A stretch of 64,000 nt of DNA from Neorhizobium petrolearium (lineage in GTDB: Bacteria > Pseudomonadota > Alphaproteobacteria > Rhizobiales > Rhizobiaceae): positions 1 through 64,000 of the forward strand of contig NZ_JAGGJW010000018.1 in NCBI RefSeq assembly GCF_017873175.1, in the 5' to 3' direction. The translations under genes were made by a program, and so were the position numbers. Below are positions 44,903 to 53,809 of this stretch, piece by piece. Position 1 is the first letter of the stretch. Each line of letters begins with the position of its first letter. Below the pieces are notes generated by a model, which was given only the letters and a program-made list of their open reading frames with translations, did not search any database and was not told the origin of the DNA.

Positions 44903-45829
44903 TCAGGCAATATAAAGACGCATCACGATGTCCTGGTCATAATTGCCGAAGCCACGGCCAAAGATGTTGATGCCTCCCGGATGGGGGGCATTTTCCTTGA
45001 TCCCGATCTTCATTCGAATGGAATGATGATCGGCCATGCCGACATCGTCGATAGTGACATTCGAGATGGAAACTCCATCAACAAATGATCCCTGTTTGGT
45101 TATCCGGAAGGTTTTCAGCTTGCCGTATTGCGAACCTTCGAGCTTCCACCACTTGGGAGTATAGACGCCGCGCTTGTCGCCATAGTCTCCGGGAGATGTC
45201 CACGTCCCCACCTTGTGATCATTGACCCATAACGTGATATCGGACGGCCAATTAACATTCGTCCCTGGAACTTCGGACGACAATTCCATGGAAAACTCCA
45301 CCGCCTCGATGGTCGAGTTGAGAAGCCTGGCGTTATTCGGGAACTTGTATTCCACATTCCCGCGCCCGAACCAGATCAGCGCCGCCTGGACCCGACCGGG
45401 ATCCAGGAAGAAGTCCGGCACATCAAGCAATCCGATAACCCCCTCGGGGGAGCAGAGGCCACATGGCGCCGACACCTCACAACTCGTGAAGAGGCCAAGC
45501 GGCATCGCAACCTCAATCTGGTTGCTGTTCTGGCTTTTCTCGGGAGTATCGAAACGAACTATGACTTCGTCATACTTCGCGCTGCATACTTTCTGATGCC
45601 CTTTTGTCGCCTTGACGGAGTGGGTATCGATCAGCCCCGCCTCCTCCAGCGTCAATATATTTACGGCCACTGTCGATTGAGGCAGCGACAGCGCGGCACT
45701 GATCTCATTGACATTCATTTTGCCGCGATCGTGCAGAAGCTGCAGAATGTTGATCCGGATAGGAGACGCAAGTCCTTTAAGTACCGAACTGCCTGTATTT
45801 GCGGATATGGTGAGAAAATTGGGTTTCAT
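44903..45829 (-). CDS. ArsR-type HTH regulator with a C-terminal ligand domain
   Basis: 308 residues. Residues about 15-85 form an ArsR-type winged helix (LASPIRINILQLLHD, LSLPQSTVAVNILTLEEAGL). A long C-terminal part of about 200 residues has a Cys cluster (SCEVSAPCGLC) and repeated aromatic/Asp segments (ITLWVNDHKVGTWTSPGD, GINIFGRGFGNYDQD) suggestive of a beta-rich sugar-binding fold. Ordinary ArsR proteins are about 100 residues. It is convergent with the arabinofuranosidase gene (9-base gap) and probably regulates the arabinoside operon. The ATG at 45829 is used; a TTG at 45835 is in frame. Confidence 0.8.
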   Translation of the reverse strand: MKPNFLTISANTGSSVLKGLASPIRINILQLLHDRGKMNVNEISAALSLPQSTVAVNILTLEEAGLIDTHSVKATKGHQKVCSAKYDEVIVRFDTPEKSQNSNQIEVAMPLGLFTSCEVSAPCGLCSPEGVIGLLDVPDFFLDPGRVQAALIWFGRGNVEYKFPNNARLLNSTIEAVEFSMELSSEVPGTNVNWPSDITLWVNDHKVGTWTSPGDYGDKRGVYTPKWWKLEGSQYGKLKTFRITKQGSFVDGVSISNVTIDDVGMADHHSIRMKIGIKENAPHPGGINIFGRGFGNYDQDIVMRLYIA

Positions 45830-46043
45830 GTTCAAAACTGCTGTTGCCGGTCCTTTGTATCAGGATTTTTGATTTAGTAAGAGCGAAATTTTTCCAGGCA
45901 ATAGGCGAGAGCGCGTCAAGTGCAGCAATGAACAGGCCCTGGTTAATACCGGATTTTGGGATCGTGTGGCGGGCGAATGGTGCCGCGCAATGTCACCAGG
46001 TCATCGATATACCCGCCAGGAGATGGGGTAGGAGAAACTCCCG

Positions 46044-46193
46044 TTGTATCGACTAAACGGGCTCGTGTTGTTTTGCGAGACCGTCAACGCGCAGAGCGTC
46101 AACAAGGCTTCGCAATTTCTGGAGATACCCAAATCCACGATCAGCAGACATCTTCACATGGCGGCTGTCGCGAATCCCGACCATAAAGCTTGA
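46044..46193 (+). pseudogene. N-terminal fragment of a LysR-type regulator
   Basis: A 49-codon frame from TTG (GGAGAAA upstream) reads LNGLVLFCETVNAQSVNKAS then FLEIPKSTISRHLHM and stops. This is the start of a LysR winged helix, including the PKSTISR recognition helix. The rest of the roughly 300-residue protein is missing, so it is a truncated relic. Confidence 0.65.
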
Positions 46194-46266
46194 TAACTGG
46201 CGATAAGCATTATTTCAGCAATTTCTTCTACAGGTGTGAAGAGCGCACGAATGGGAGATTTAGCTG

Positions 46267-46545
46267 GTGACTCGTACAACGATTTTAATGATGGCATTCC
46301 TGTCGTCCTGCACGGTTATGCCCGACCATTCCCAGACAGTGACATCGATGACAACGTCGGCAACCGGTTCTGCAAAGAGGGATATGACGGTCACTGCGGC
46401 AATCAACAAGACCACGGTGGAGCGCTCCAAGCTCCAGTCTTCGCAGTCGGTACTGGCCTATGGTGGACCCAGTCCCTGGATTTGTACCCCAAGCGGATTT
46501 GGCATGAAATCGCACTGCACATCGAAAGCTTCCCTCGACTACTGA
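46267..46545 (+). CDS. small lipoprotein-like protein with a C-terminal Cys pair
   Basis: 92 residues from a GTG with GGGAG 9-10 bases upstream. The N terminus TTILMMAFLSSC has a plausible lipobox ending at C15, followed by a Thr/Ser-rich region and a conserved-looking end PWICTPSGFGMKSHC. I recall similar CTPSGFG endings in small rhizobial proteins of unknown function. A different frame (46236-46808) covers the same DNA but has no recognisable features. Confidence 0.5.
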   Translation: MTRTTILMMAFLSSCTVMPDHSQTVTSMTTSATGSAKRDMTVTAAINKTTVERSKLQSSQSVLAYGGPSPWICTPSGFGMKSHCTSKASLDY

Positions 46546-47040
46546 TCAAGGCGACGGTTGAGGCCGGAAGTCCGGAGGCAGGCGAAAGAGCCGGATGTCT
46601 CGCTCTGTCCGACATGTCGTGCGTCTTTCGCTGTCTCCCGGCATTCGGCGAATTGTTCCGTGGGATAGAACTGCAAGCTGGCATTCCGACCCGACATCTG
46701 ACCGGCTCGAACTTGGTTTCCACAGGGAGTGCACTGAGGCTGGCGGCCATATCCGCCAAGACCGATAATTTCCGCGGTATTGCCAAGGTTCTGCGGCCGC
46801 GTTGGTAATTGGACACACGTGAGCGCCCGAATTGCATCTCGCATCCTCCCCGGAGACAACAAAGTAACTGAGAAAATTATTATTTCGTTGGTGGAGCGGC
46901 ATTGAATGCAACACGTTTTGCGATATTTATTCAGAAACAACTAATTTAGGGAACAAAATTGAGCCGCATCAAAGCCCAGCGAGTGTAGATGAATTAGCAG
47001 GATTGTTTTCCGAGAGGACCTTATGGAAGGGGAGGAAAGG
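46546..47040. other. non-coding or decayed region upstream of the GGDEF-EAL gene
   Basis: Open frames exist on both strands but none has a recognisable domain or a good start site. The last 160 bases are AT-rich and should hold the promoter of the GGDEF-EAL gene. Confidence 0.45.
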
Positions 47041-48765
47041 ATGCCGAACCGGGATACGACGAAGCCTGCTTCTGTCGAAACCGATCTCCTTGCCGATACC
47101 GACGACGTGGTCTCTCTTTATGACGAGAGCTTTCATCTCACCGAATGCTCGGCAAAGTACCGGCAGACATATGGCCTTGATTCACTCGTCGACACGACAT
47201 TGTGGCATGTCTATCCGGAGCTTCTGGCCCCTTTAACGAAATCTGCGGTTGAACTTGTACTTTCGAATGGTTTCCCGCGAAAGATCGAGATTGCAAACGC
47301 GAAGACAGCAGATCAGCGCACACTCATCGTTTTCCGCAGCCCTTGCGGCTTGGGGGTTGTCGAAACGAATGGTAACTCAAGCCTGCGCGGGACCTATAGC
47401 CAGGCTGAGAACGACCGAGTGCTTCTCCTTTACCAAGCTACCCATGATGTTTTAACAGGGCTGCCAAATCGACGGCAATTCAGCGATCAACTGCGAGATG
47501 TTCTGACCACATCGAAGAGGGTAAAGTTCGCCCTCATGCAGATCGACCTCGACGATTTTAAACCGGTCAACGACACACTGGGCCATGGTGCAGGCGACGT
47601 GGTTCTGAAGATGGCTGCCGAACGGATAAAGAGCGTGCTCGGAGAGCAGGAATTCGCTTATCGATTGGCCGGCGACGAGTTTGCAGTCATTCAGCGGAAA
47701 AACGCTCAACCCGGGGAAGCGGAACGTCTGGCAGAAGCCCTCGTCCATGCCTTCCGGGAGCCATTCATGGTCGAGGGCCTTAACGTCTTTGTCGGTGCAA
47801 GCGTTGGAGTTGCGGTTGCCCCAGCAGATGGAGACGAATTCGAACAGCTCATGAAAGCGGCAGACATTGCACTCTACGCTGCCAAGGAGGATGGCCGGCG
47901 CAGGGCGAGGAGGTTTAACCGCTCCATGCTTATGGTTCTGGAACAGCGAGAGACATTGCGCCGCAGCTTGCGAACTGCGCTCAAAGAGGGGCAATTCTTC
48001 ATTGAATATCAGCCACTTGTGCAGCCGCCCTTCTCGATCGTAGGCTTCGAAGCGCTATTGCGATGGCGCCATCCCGTCATGGGCATCATTCCACCCGGCC
48101 TCTTCATTCCGATGGCCGAGACGGACGGTTTGATGAGCGATATCGGCCAATGGGCTCTTGAACAATCCTGTCGCGAGGCAATGACGTGGCCACCCCACTT
48201 CACGGTTGCCGTCAATCTCTCTCCGGCGGAATTCCTGCATGCAGGGCTTACCGACCGCATTGCTCAAACCTTGGATCTTGTCGGAATACGCGCCGAACGG
48301 CTCGAGCTCGAAATCACCGAGTCTGTGCTTCTAGAGCGAACGATCAACAATCTCGATACGCTCAACACACTCAAAATGCTGGGAGTGCAGATATCGCTTG
48401 ACGATTTTGGAACCTACTATTCATCGCTCAGTTATCTGAAAAACTTCCCCTTCGATACGATCAAGATCGACCAATATTTCATCAAGGATCTCGAGGTCGA
48501 TAACAAAAGCCAGACGATCGTCCGGTCCATTATCGCACTCGCCCACGGGCTCGGCATGAGCGTCACTGCCGAAGGAGTGGAAACGACGGAACAAGCCGCT
48601 TGGCTCAACAAGAAAGCCTGTGATCGGCTGCAGGGATATTTTCTAAGTAAGCCAATGCCCGCCGAGAGGATAGGCGCGTTCCTCAGGAAGTCTACGCCGC
48701 CCGTCCCTTTCGGGAATTTCCCCATTCCCAAACCAATGCGACCGTTGGATCCTCGGCGAATGTGA
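47041..48765 (+). CDS. GGDEF-EAL c-di-GMP turnover protein
   Basis: 574 residues: a PAS-like N-terminal domain (about 15-110), GGDEF domain (about 130-290) with AGDEF in YRLAGDEFAVI, and EAL domain (about 310-565). EAL key residues are present: FEALLRW, VNLSPAEF, LEITES, DDFGT, IKIDQYF, AEGVETTEQ, LQGYF. The loop after DDFGT reads YYSS instead of GYSS. Both activities are possible on motif evidence. The ATG at 47041 follows GGGGAGGAAAGG. It precedes a phospho-switch module and a c-di-GMP-type polysaccharide operon. Confidence 0.9.
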   Translation: MPNRDTTKPASVETDLLADTDDVVSLYDESFHLTECSAKYRQTYGLDSLVDTTLWHVYPELLAPLTKSAVELVLSNGFPRKIEIANAKTADQRTLIVFRSPCGLGVVETNGNSSLRGTYSQAENDRVLLLYQATHDVLTGLPNRRQFSDQLRDVLTTSKRVKFALMQIDLDDFKPVNDTLGHGAGDVVLKMAAERIKSVLGEQEFAYRLAGDEFAVIQRKNAQPGEAERLAEALVHAFREPFMVEGLNVFVGASVGVAVAPADGDEFEQLMKAADIALYAAKEDGRRRARRFNRSMLMVLEQRETLRRSLRTALKEGQFFIEYQPLVQPPFSIVGFEALLRWRHPVMGIIPPGLFIPMAETDGLMSDIGQWALEQSCREAMTWPPHFTVAVNLSPAEFLHAGLTDRIAQTLDLVGIRAERLELEITESVLLERTINNLDTLNTLKMLGVQISLDDFGTYYSSLSYLKNFPFDTIKIDQYFIKDLEVDNKSQTIVRSIIALAHGLGMSVTAEGVETTEQAAWLNKKACDRLQGYFLSKPMPAERIGAFLRKSTPPVPFGNFPIPKPMRPLDPRRM

Positions 48766-48815
48766 CAGTCAATTTTTGAACTTCCTCGGAGCGGGCATGG
48801 GCAGGAGGAACCGGC

Positions 48816-49334
48816 ATGTGTGCAGCCAGCAAGAAGCCAGCAGAAGCGGCCTTCGCGCCTCTGCTCCAGTTTGAGATGGATATGGGAACCTTTCTTTCCG
48901 ACTGGCAGCATTGCGATCAACTGTCGACCTTCATGGCGCGGATGATCAGTCACAACCGCACGGATCCCATCCGGCACTCGAATTTCTTCTCGTTTGCTCT
49001 CAATGAGCTGCTGGAGATATCATTCCGGGGCGGTTCGCCCGAAGGCAGGATAGACTGCATCGTTTATCGACGCGACTTGATGGAGCGTGTGAAGCTCAGC
49101 TTTACATGTCCTTCAGGGCAGCAGGAATTCTACCGTGAGGCGGTGTCGAGAACCCATCAGGAAGATGCGTTCTCGCGCTATCTTGGTGCCATTTCAACGG
49201 ATCAGACGCCAAACAGAGAAGTTATCCTTCTTGATCTGGCGATCAATTTCGACGCCGACGTTCGTCTGGAAGAACGTGCTCCGGCATCCATAACGTTCGT
49301 CGTCGACCTGCCGCTTGAAAGGGCCATAAATTGA
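48816..49334 (+). CDS. degenerate HATPase-like regulatory protein of the phospho-switch module
   Basis: 172 residues. The segment FFSFALNELLEISFRGG resembles the N box of anti-sigma-factor-type ATPases, but the metal-binding Asn (ENA in the paralogue at 52871-53431) is replaced and no G box is visible. It therefore looks like a non-catalytic relative of the DUF6272/SiaB group. AGGAGG lies before the ATG. It overlaps the methyltransferase-fusion gene by 4 bases, so the two products probably act together. Confidence 0.7.
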   Translation: MCAASKKPAEAAFAPLLQFEMDMGTFLSDWQHCDQLSTFMARMISHNRTDPIRHSNFFSFALNELLEISFRGGSPEGRIDCIVYRRDLMERVKLSFTCPSGQQEFYREAVSRTHQEDAFSRYLGAISTDQTPNREVILLDLAINFDADVRLEERAPASITFVVDLPLERAIN

Positions 49335-50509
49335 ACACGACGGTCTTTTCATCGCCCTTCAATGCGGAATTCGACGTCAATAGCCAGGAGTTCTCGCTGG
49401 CCGGCGTGATCCGGCCGCGCTCGGTCGATGAGATCGCCGCAAGCATTTCCGTGCTCAAAGAGGCTATCGATGACGTGCGCGGGGTTCTCTACATCAATGT
49501 GAAACGTCTCGTCCAGATGAACAACACAGCGTTCCAGGCCTTTGCCCGTGTTGTTCTGGACGCTTGTCGGTCGAGGTCCGATCTTAGTTTCGTGGTAGTG
49601 ACTTCAAGCGTCGTTGGCTGGACCGAACGCATGTTCAGGCACCTGAACAGGATCGAGCCCCGGGTTACGGTGGAGGTCTACGATTCAAAATTCTACCCCG
49701 GCCAGGCCTTTGTCGAGGATACGAGTTTCATTCCGATATTGCGCACGCAGACCAAGATGACCTGGCGCCACGAGCGAACGATCCTTCCCCGTCACGGTAT
49801 GCGCCCCGGGGTCGTGATGGCCGATATCTGCTGCGGCATCGGCGATTTCGCCATGCTTGTCAAAAAGGAGTTCCAGCCGACGCGCATCGTGGCGCTCGAC
49901 CATTCGAAGGCAAGCCTCGCCTATGCACGCGACATGGCAGCCAGCTTCGGCATTGCCGATATCGAATATACCTATGGCGACGCGTCCGAAATGTTGCTCG
50001 AGGACAATCAGTTCGACCTCGTGACCTGCCGCCATTCGCTTCAGATATTCAACCGCCCGACCGTGCTTTTGAAGGAGCTTTACCGGATCTGCAAGCCGGG
50101 CGGGCGGGTGTATATAACCAACGAAAAGAATTCGCACTGCCTGGGAGAACCCCGATCGAAGAGTATTCAATGGACATATAACGAGGTTGCGAAGCTGTTC
50201 AGCCACTTCGACATGGATGTGGAGCTTGGGCCCAAGAGCCGCCGATATCTCGTCGACGCCGGCTTTGACGATATCCTCATGGAATCCTTCATGGTCACCA
50301 ACCTCGACGGAGACCCACAGGACTTCGCCGATGTCATCGCGGCCTGGGAAAACGTCTACGCCGGAGAAATGGCCATGAAACGTGGCGATCCTCCCGAATT
50401 TATGGAACGCTTCCGCCAGGGTTTCAGCGACCACATCTTTGCAGCCCTTCATCCCAAGGGCTATGCCGGCTGGCCAATCTGGGCGGCATCCGGACGCAAA
50501 CCGCCATGA
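49331..50509 (+). CDS. STAS-like domain fused to a SAM methyltransferase
   Basis: 392 residues. Residues about 1-130 resemble a STAS-like anti-sigma-antagonist domain (GVLYINVKRLVQMNNTAFQAF, slr1659-like). Residues about 145-390 are a class I methyltransferase with SAM site MADICCGIGDFAML and FDLVTCRHSLQIF. The start codon is TTG, overlapping the previous stop (TTGA), with AAAGGG upstream; the next Met is at residue 63, so the TTG is favoured. The methyl acceptor is unknown. It overlaps the PP2C gene by 4 bases. Confidence 0.8.
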   Translation: MNTTVFSSPFNAEFDVNSQEFSLAGVIRPRSVDEIAASISVLKEAIDDVRGVLYINVKRLVQMNNTAFQAFARVVLDACRSRSDLSFVVVTSSVVGWTERMFRHLNRIEPRVTVEVYDSKFYPGQAFVEDTSFIPILRTQTKMTWRHERTILPRHGMRPGVVMADICCGIGDFAMLVKKEFQPTRIVALDHSKASLAYARDMAASFGIADIEYTYGDASEMLLEDNQFDLVTCRHSLQIFNRPTVLLKELYRICKPGGRVYITNEKNSHCLGEPRSKSIQWTYNEVAKLFSHFDMDVELGPKSRRYLVDAGFDDILMESFMVTNLDGDPQDFADVIAAWENVYAGEMAMKRGDPPEFMERFRQGFSDHIFAALHPKGYAGWPIWAASGRKPP

Positions 50510-52866
50510 GCACCCCCAGTCAGCAGATCGCACGTTTTGGCCTGCGCTCGTTCCGCGCGAAGTTCGTTCTCGTCGTCGGGAGCGCCGTGCTCTTCGATCT
50601 GCTCGTGACCGGGGGCCTGGCGCTTTGGAATGTGCAAAGGCTCTCCCGCGATGCAACCGCCGAGGTCGGCCAAGGGCTGGAACAGGCCAATCAGGGCTAT
50701 ATCCGTTCCTACGCGGAAACGACGGCCGAACACGTCAATCTGCTCCTGAACCAGGTTCATTCCGACGTGAACACATTGGCAGGCGTCCTTCAGTCGCAGA
50801 TCGATCGCCCCTTGAGGGAAACCCAGATCGGTGAGGCAATGGCTCGCGGCGCTCCGGGAACCGTCGACGTCGTTTACGATGCGAAAGGAGGATGGGCCCA
50901 GAACCTGCCCGGCCCACTATCCGTCGTCAGCGTCTGGGGATATCTCTTAGGCCCCGATCACGTTCCGTTGCCCGAGGTTCAGAGGGAGATAGAAAACAGC
51001 GCCGTCCTTGATCTGGTCGCGCCGAGCCTCCTGGCAAACGGTCTTTCGAAGCTGCAGATGTATTACATCGGCCCGAAGGAACGCCCGATCTTCAGGACAG
51101 CGCCTTACACGGATCAGGCCCAGACCTTCGACAAGCTCTACCCGGGCCATAACAGCGCGGAATTCTGGACTTTCTTTTTTCCCGGGCTCTACGAGTCCTG
51201 GGAGCAATGGGCCACGGATCCGGGGCAGCGTCCGGTCAGCGACGTCATCACTCAAACGGCGCCTTATACGGATGCGATCACCGGCAAGCTCATCGTCAGC
51301 TTCTTTCAGCCCCTCTGGTCTCCGGACCGCACGAAGGTTGCAGGCGCCGCCGGCACTGACATCACCCTCGACCAACTGGCGGAAATCGTCGAGAACGTCA
51401 AAGTCGCCGACAATGGCTTCGGCTTCCTCACCATGTCGGACGGCAATGTCGTCGCTATCAATCCCATCGGCGAGAAAATCATCGGCCTGCAAGCATCAAG
51501 CGATACGGGCGGTGAAGGCGTGACCGGCCTGAACCGCTCTCTGAGAAGAAGCCTGCAGCCGGAAATCGCGCAGCTGCCGCTGGGGGAGGACGGACTGCTG
51601 CGGCACATTCTCCTTGATGAAAACGGCGAGAAGGTCCCCTACCTCGTCGTCCTGAAACAGCTGCAGCCGACGAACCTCTGGGTCTCCGGCCCGGTCCGGC
51701 GTGAGGCTATGCTGCTCGGCATCGTCGTGCCGGAGCGCGAGATCTACGCCTCGTTGTTTGCGGCCCAGGCAGGAATTTCACAAGCGACGAACCGGATCCT
51801 GATCTACCAGATTCTCGCCCTCCTCGTATCCCTGTGCTTCGTCATCGGAGCCGTTTTCGCCATATCGAAGCGTATAACCAGAGGCATCAGCGCGCTCGCC
51901 GATGCCGCCAAGCGCATACAGGCCAAGGATTATTCGGTCAGGCTCGATATCCCGACACATGACGAGGTCGGCGAGGCGGGCCTAGCCTTCAATCGCATGG
52001 CGGAACAGATCAGCTTCCATACGGAAAATCTCGAGCAGCTCGTTGAGGACAGAACCAAGGAGATCGAAGAGGCAAACCTGCAAATCTCCGCTCTGAATCA
52101 TAAGTTGCGCAGCGAAAACTTGCGCCTCGGCGCAGAACTCGCTGTCGCACGCCGCATCCAGATGATGGTCCTCCCCAAGGCCCGTGAGCTGGAGGAAATT
52201 ACCGATCTGGAAATCGCAGCCTATATGCGGCCAGCCGACGAGGTCGGAGGCGATTACTACGATGTCCTGAGGGACGGAAAGCGGCTGAAAATCGGCATCG
52301 GCGACGTGACCGGACATGGCCTCGAAAGCGGCGTCCTGATGTTGATGGTCCAATCGACTGCACGAGCCCTGCAGGAAGCGGGCGACATGGATCCGTCGCA
52401 ATTTCTGAACAGTGTGAACCGAGCCATCTACAAGAACCTCGTCAGGACCAGCACCAACAAACACCTGTCGCTCGCCTTCTTGGATTATGATGGAAAGCGC
52501 CTGACCCTTTCGGGCCAGCATGAGGAACTGATCGTTGTCCGCAAGCTGGGAAAGGTGGAGCGGATCGATACGCTGGATCTCGGCCTGCCGATCGGGCTGG
52601 AACCGGATATTTCGCCATTCGTGGTAACGCGTGAAGTCTCCTTTGATCGCGACGACATGATCATTCTCCACACCGACGGCGTGACCGAGGCCGAGAATCG
52701 CGCCGGTGAGCTTTTCGGCATCGAGCGACTTTGCGAAAGCGCCGGTCGGCGATACGGCCAGAGCGCCGAGGATGTCAAAGTCGGTATCATCGACGACCTG
52801 ATGACCCATATCGGAACTCAGAAGATTCATGACGACATCACACTCGTTGTTATGAGACACAGGTGA
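50506..52866 (+). CDS. Cache-HAMP-PP2C (SpoIIE-type) transmembrane phosphatase
   Basis: 786 residues: TM1 about 20-42, a large periplasmic dCache-like sensor, TM2 about 431-453, HAMP (about 455-505), a short coiled coil (LVEDRTKEIEEANLQISAL) and a PP2C/SpoIIE phosphatase with EVGGDYYD, GDVTGHGLESG, LHTDGVTEAEN and DDITLVV. All metal-binding Asp residues are present. SiaA of Pseudomonas has the same layout and dephosphorylates a partner-switch protein that controls a diguanylate cyclase. Confidence 0.92.
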   Translation: MSTPSQQIARFGLRSFRAKFVLVVGSAVLFDLLVTGGLALWNVQRLSRDATAEVGQGLEQANQGYIRSYAETTAEHVNLLLNQVHSDVNTLAGVLQSQIDRPLRETQIGEAMARGAPGTVDVVYDAKGGWAQNLPGPLSVVSVWGYLLGPDHVPLPEVQREIENSAVLDLVAPSLLANGLSKLQMYYIGPKERPIFRTAPYTDQAQTFDKLYPGHNSAEFWTFFFPGLYESWEQWATDPGQRPVSDVITQTAPYTDAITGKLIVSFFQPLWSPDRTKVAGAAGTDITLDQLAEIVENVKVADNGFGFLTMSDGNVVAINPIGEKIIGLQASSDTGGEGVTGLNRSLRRSLQPEIAQLPLGEDGLLRHILLDENGEKVPYLVVLKQLQPTNLWVSGPVRREAMLLGIVVPEREIYASLFAAQAGISQATNRILIYQILALLVSLCFVIGAVFAISKRITRGISALADAAKRIQAKDYSVRLDIPTHDEVGEAGLAFNRMAEQISFHTENLEQLVEDRTKEIEEANLQISALNHKLRSENLRLGAELAVARRIQMMVLPKARELEEITDLEIAAYMRPADEVGGDYYDVLRDGKRLKIGIGDVTGHGLESGVLMLMVQSTARALQEAGDMDPSQFLNSVNRAIYKNLVRTSTNKHLSLAFLDYDGKRLTLSGQHEELIVVRKLGKVERIDTLDLGLPIGLEPDISPFVVTREVSFDRDDMIILHTDGVTEAENRAGELFGIERLCESAGRRYGQSAEDVKVGIIDDLMTHIGTQKIHDDITLVVMRHR

Positions 52867-52870
52867 GCGA

Positions 52871-53431
52871 ATGACGACCTTGTACGGATTGGAAGATCTG
52901 GCGATCGGAACAGGCGAAAATATCACCAGGCTTTGCCTCTTCGAGGGGCCTCTCGATCTTGGCTGGAAGCACTGCGCGATCACGTCGGATTTCGTCGCCG
53001 AGTTCATCGCCCTGCGCTACCGCGCATCCCGCAGCCTCTACAAGGAGGTTCGGCACAATGTCGGCTATCTGACGAATGAACTCATTGAGAACGCGGTAAA
53101 GTTCCGGGCTGCCGGCGAGATCGTCGTGGAAGCCTCGGTCGACGACAATGTCTTCCGGGCAAAAGTCTCCAATCTTATCGAGGAGAAACCAGCCATGCAG
53201 TTCCAGCATTTGCTATCGCAAATCACTGCAGGAGATCCGGGCGAGCTTCTCATAAAGCGGATCGAGGCGAATGCGATCGGCACGAACACAAGCAGCTCAG
53301 GCCTCGGGCTTCTAACGCTGATGAGCGATTATGGCGCCCACTTTGCGTGGGTTTTTGGATCTGAAGAGCCAGACGGCAAAATTCCGCTGGAAACCTATGC
53401 GTCTATCGCAGTTCCGAATGTCTCGAATTGA
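52871..53431 (+). CDS. anti-sigma-type ATPase/kinase (DUF6272/SiaB-like)
   Basis: 186 residues with N box GYLTNELIENAVKFR and G box SSGLGLLTLMSDYG, the ATP-binding elements of anti-sigma-factor kinases. It is the expected kinase opposing the PP2C phosphatase 4 bases upstream, acting on the STAS protein encoded next and perhaps on the STAS-methyltransferase fusion. Confidence 0.8.
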   Translation: MTTLYGLEDLAIGTGENITRLCLFEGPLDLGWKHCAITSDFVAEFIALRYRASRSLYKEVRHNVGYLTNELIENAVKFRAAGEIVVEASVDDNVFRAKVSNLIEEKPAMQFQHLLSQITAGDPGELLIKRIEANAIGTNTSSSGLGLLTLMSDYGAHFAWVFGSEEPDGKIPLETYASIAVPNVSN

Positions 53432-53445
53432 TTGGGCTGTTCAAT

Positions 53446-53784
53446 ATGGAAATAAAGCAAGAAGAATATCGCGTCTGGTCGGAGGGTACGGAGATCTATT
53501 TCGACGGGTCCATGCGCCTGCCCAGCACGGAAGCCTATGCGCCGATTTTTTCCCTCGTCATGAGTATTCTGGAAACCGAGCCGGATCACATTACCGTGGA
53601 CCTTACCGGGTTGCAGTTTCTCAATTCATCCGGAATCAACCTGCTCGCGAAGCTCACGATTGAGATACGCAATAAGCCGAATGTTCACTTAACGGTACGC
53701 GGAAGCTCCGAATATCATTGGCAATCAAAGTCTCTTCCAAACTTGAAGAAGTTGCATCCGGCGATCGATCTCAGACTTGGCTGA
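53446..53784 (+). CDS. STAS-domain anti-sigma-factor antagonist-like protein
   Basis: 112 residues, a single STAS domain with the phosphorylation-loop sequence LTGLQFLNSSGINLLAKL; the first Ser of NSSG is the expected phospho-site. It is the last gene of the module, 14 bases after the ATPase. Phosphorylation state would decide its binding partner. The ATG at 53446 is used, as the 53428 start overlaps the previous gene. Confidence 0.88.
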   Translation: MEIKQEEYRVWSEGTEIYFDGSMRLPSTEAYAPIFSLVMSILETEPDHITVDLTGLQFLNSSGINLLAKLTIEIRNKPNVHLTVRGSSEYHWQSKSLPNLKKLHPAIDLRLG

Positions 53785-53809
53785 CGAAAGCCCTGGCAAT
53801 AACCCCGGA

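Noticed and set aside
46236..46808. 190-residue plus-strand frame in the gap before the GGDEF-EAL gene
   Set aside because: No domain or good start; a shorter overlapping frame with a ribosome-binding site and lipobox is more convincing.
46546..46914. 122-residue minus-strand frame upstream of the GGDEF-EAL gene
   Set aside because: No ribosome-binding site or recognisable motif; the composition resembles an antisense reading.
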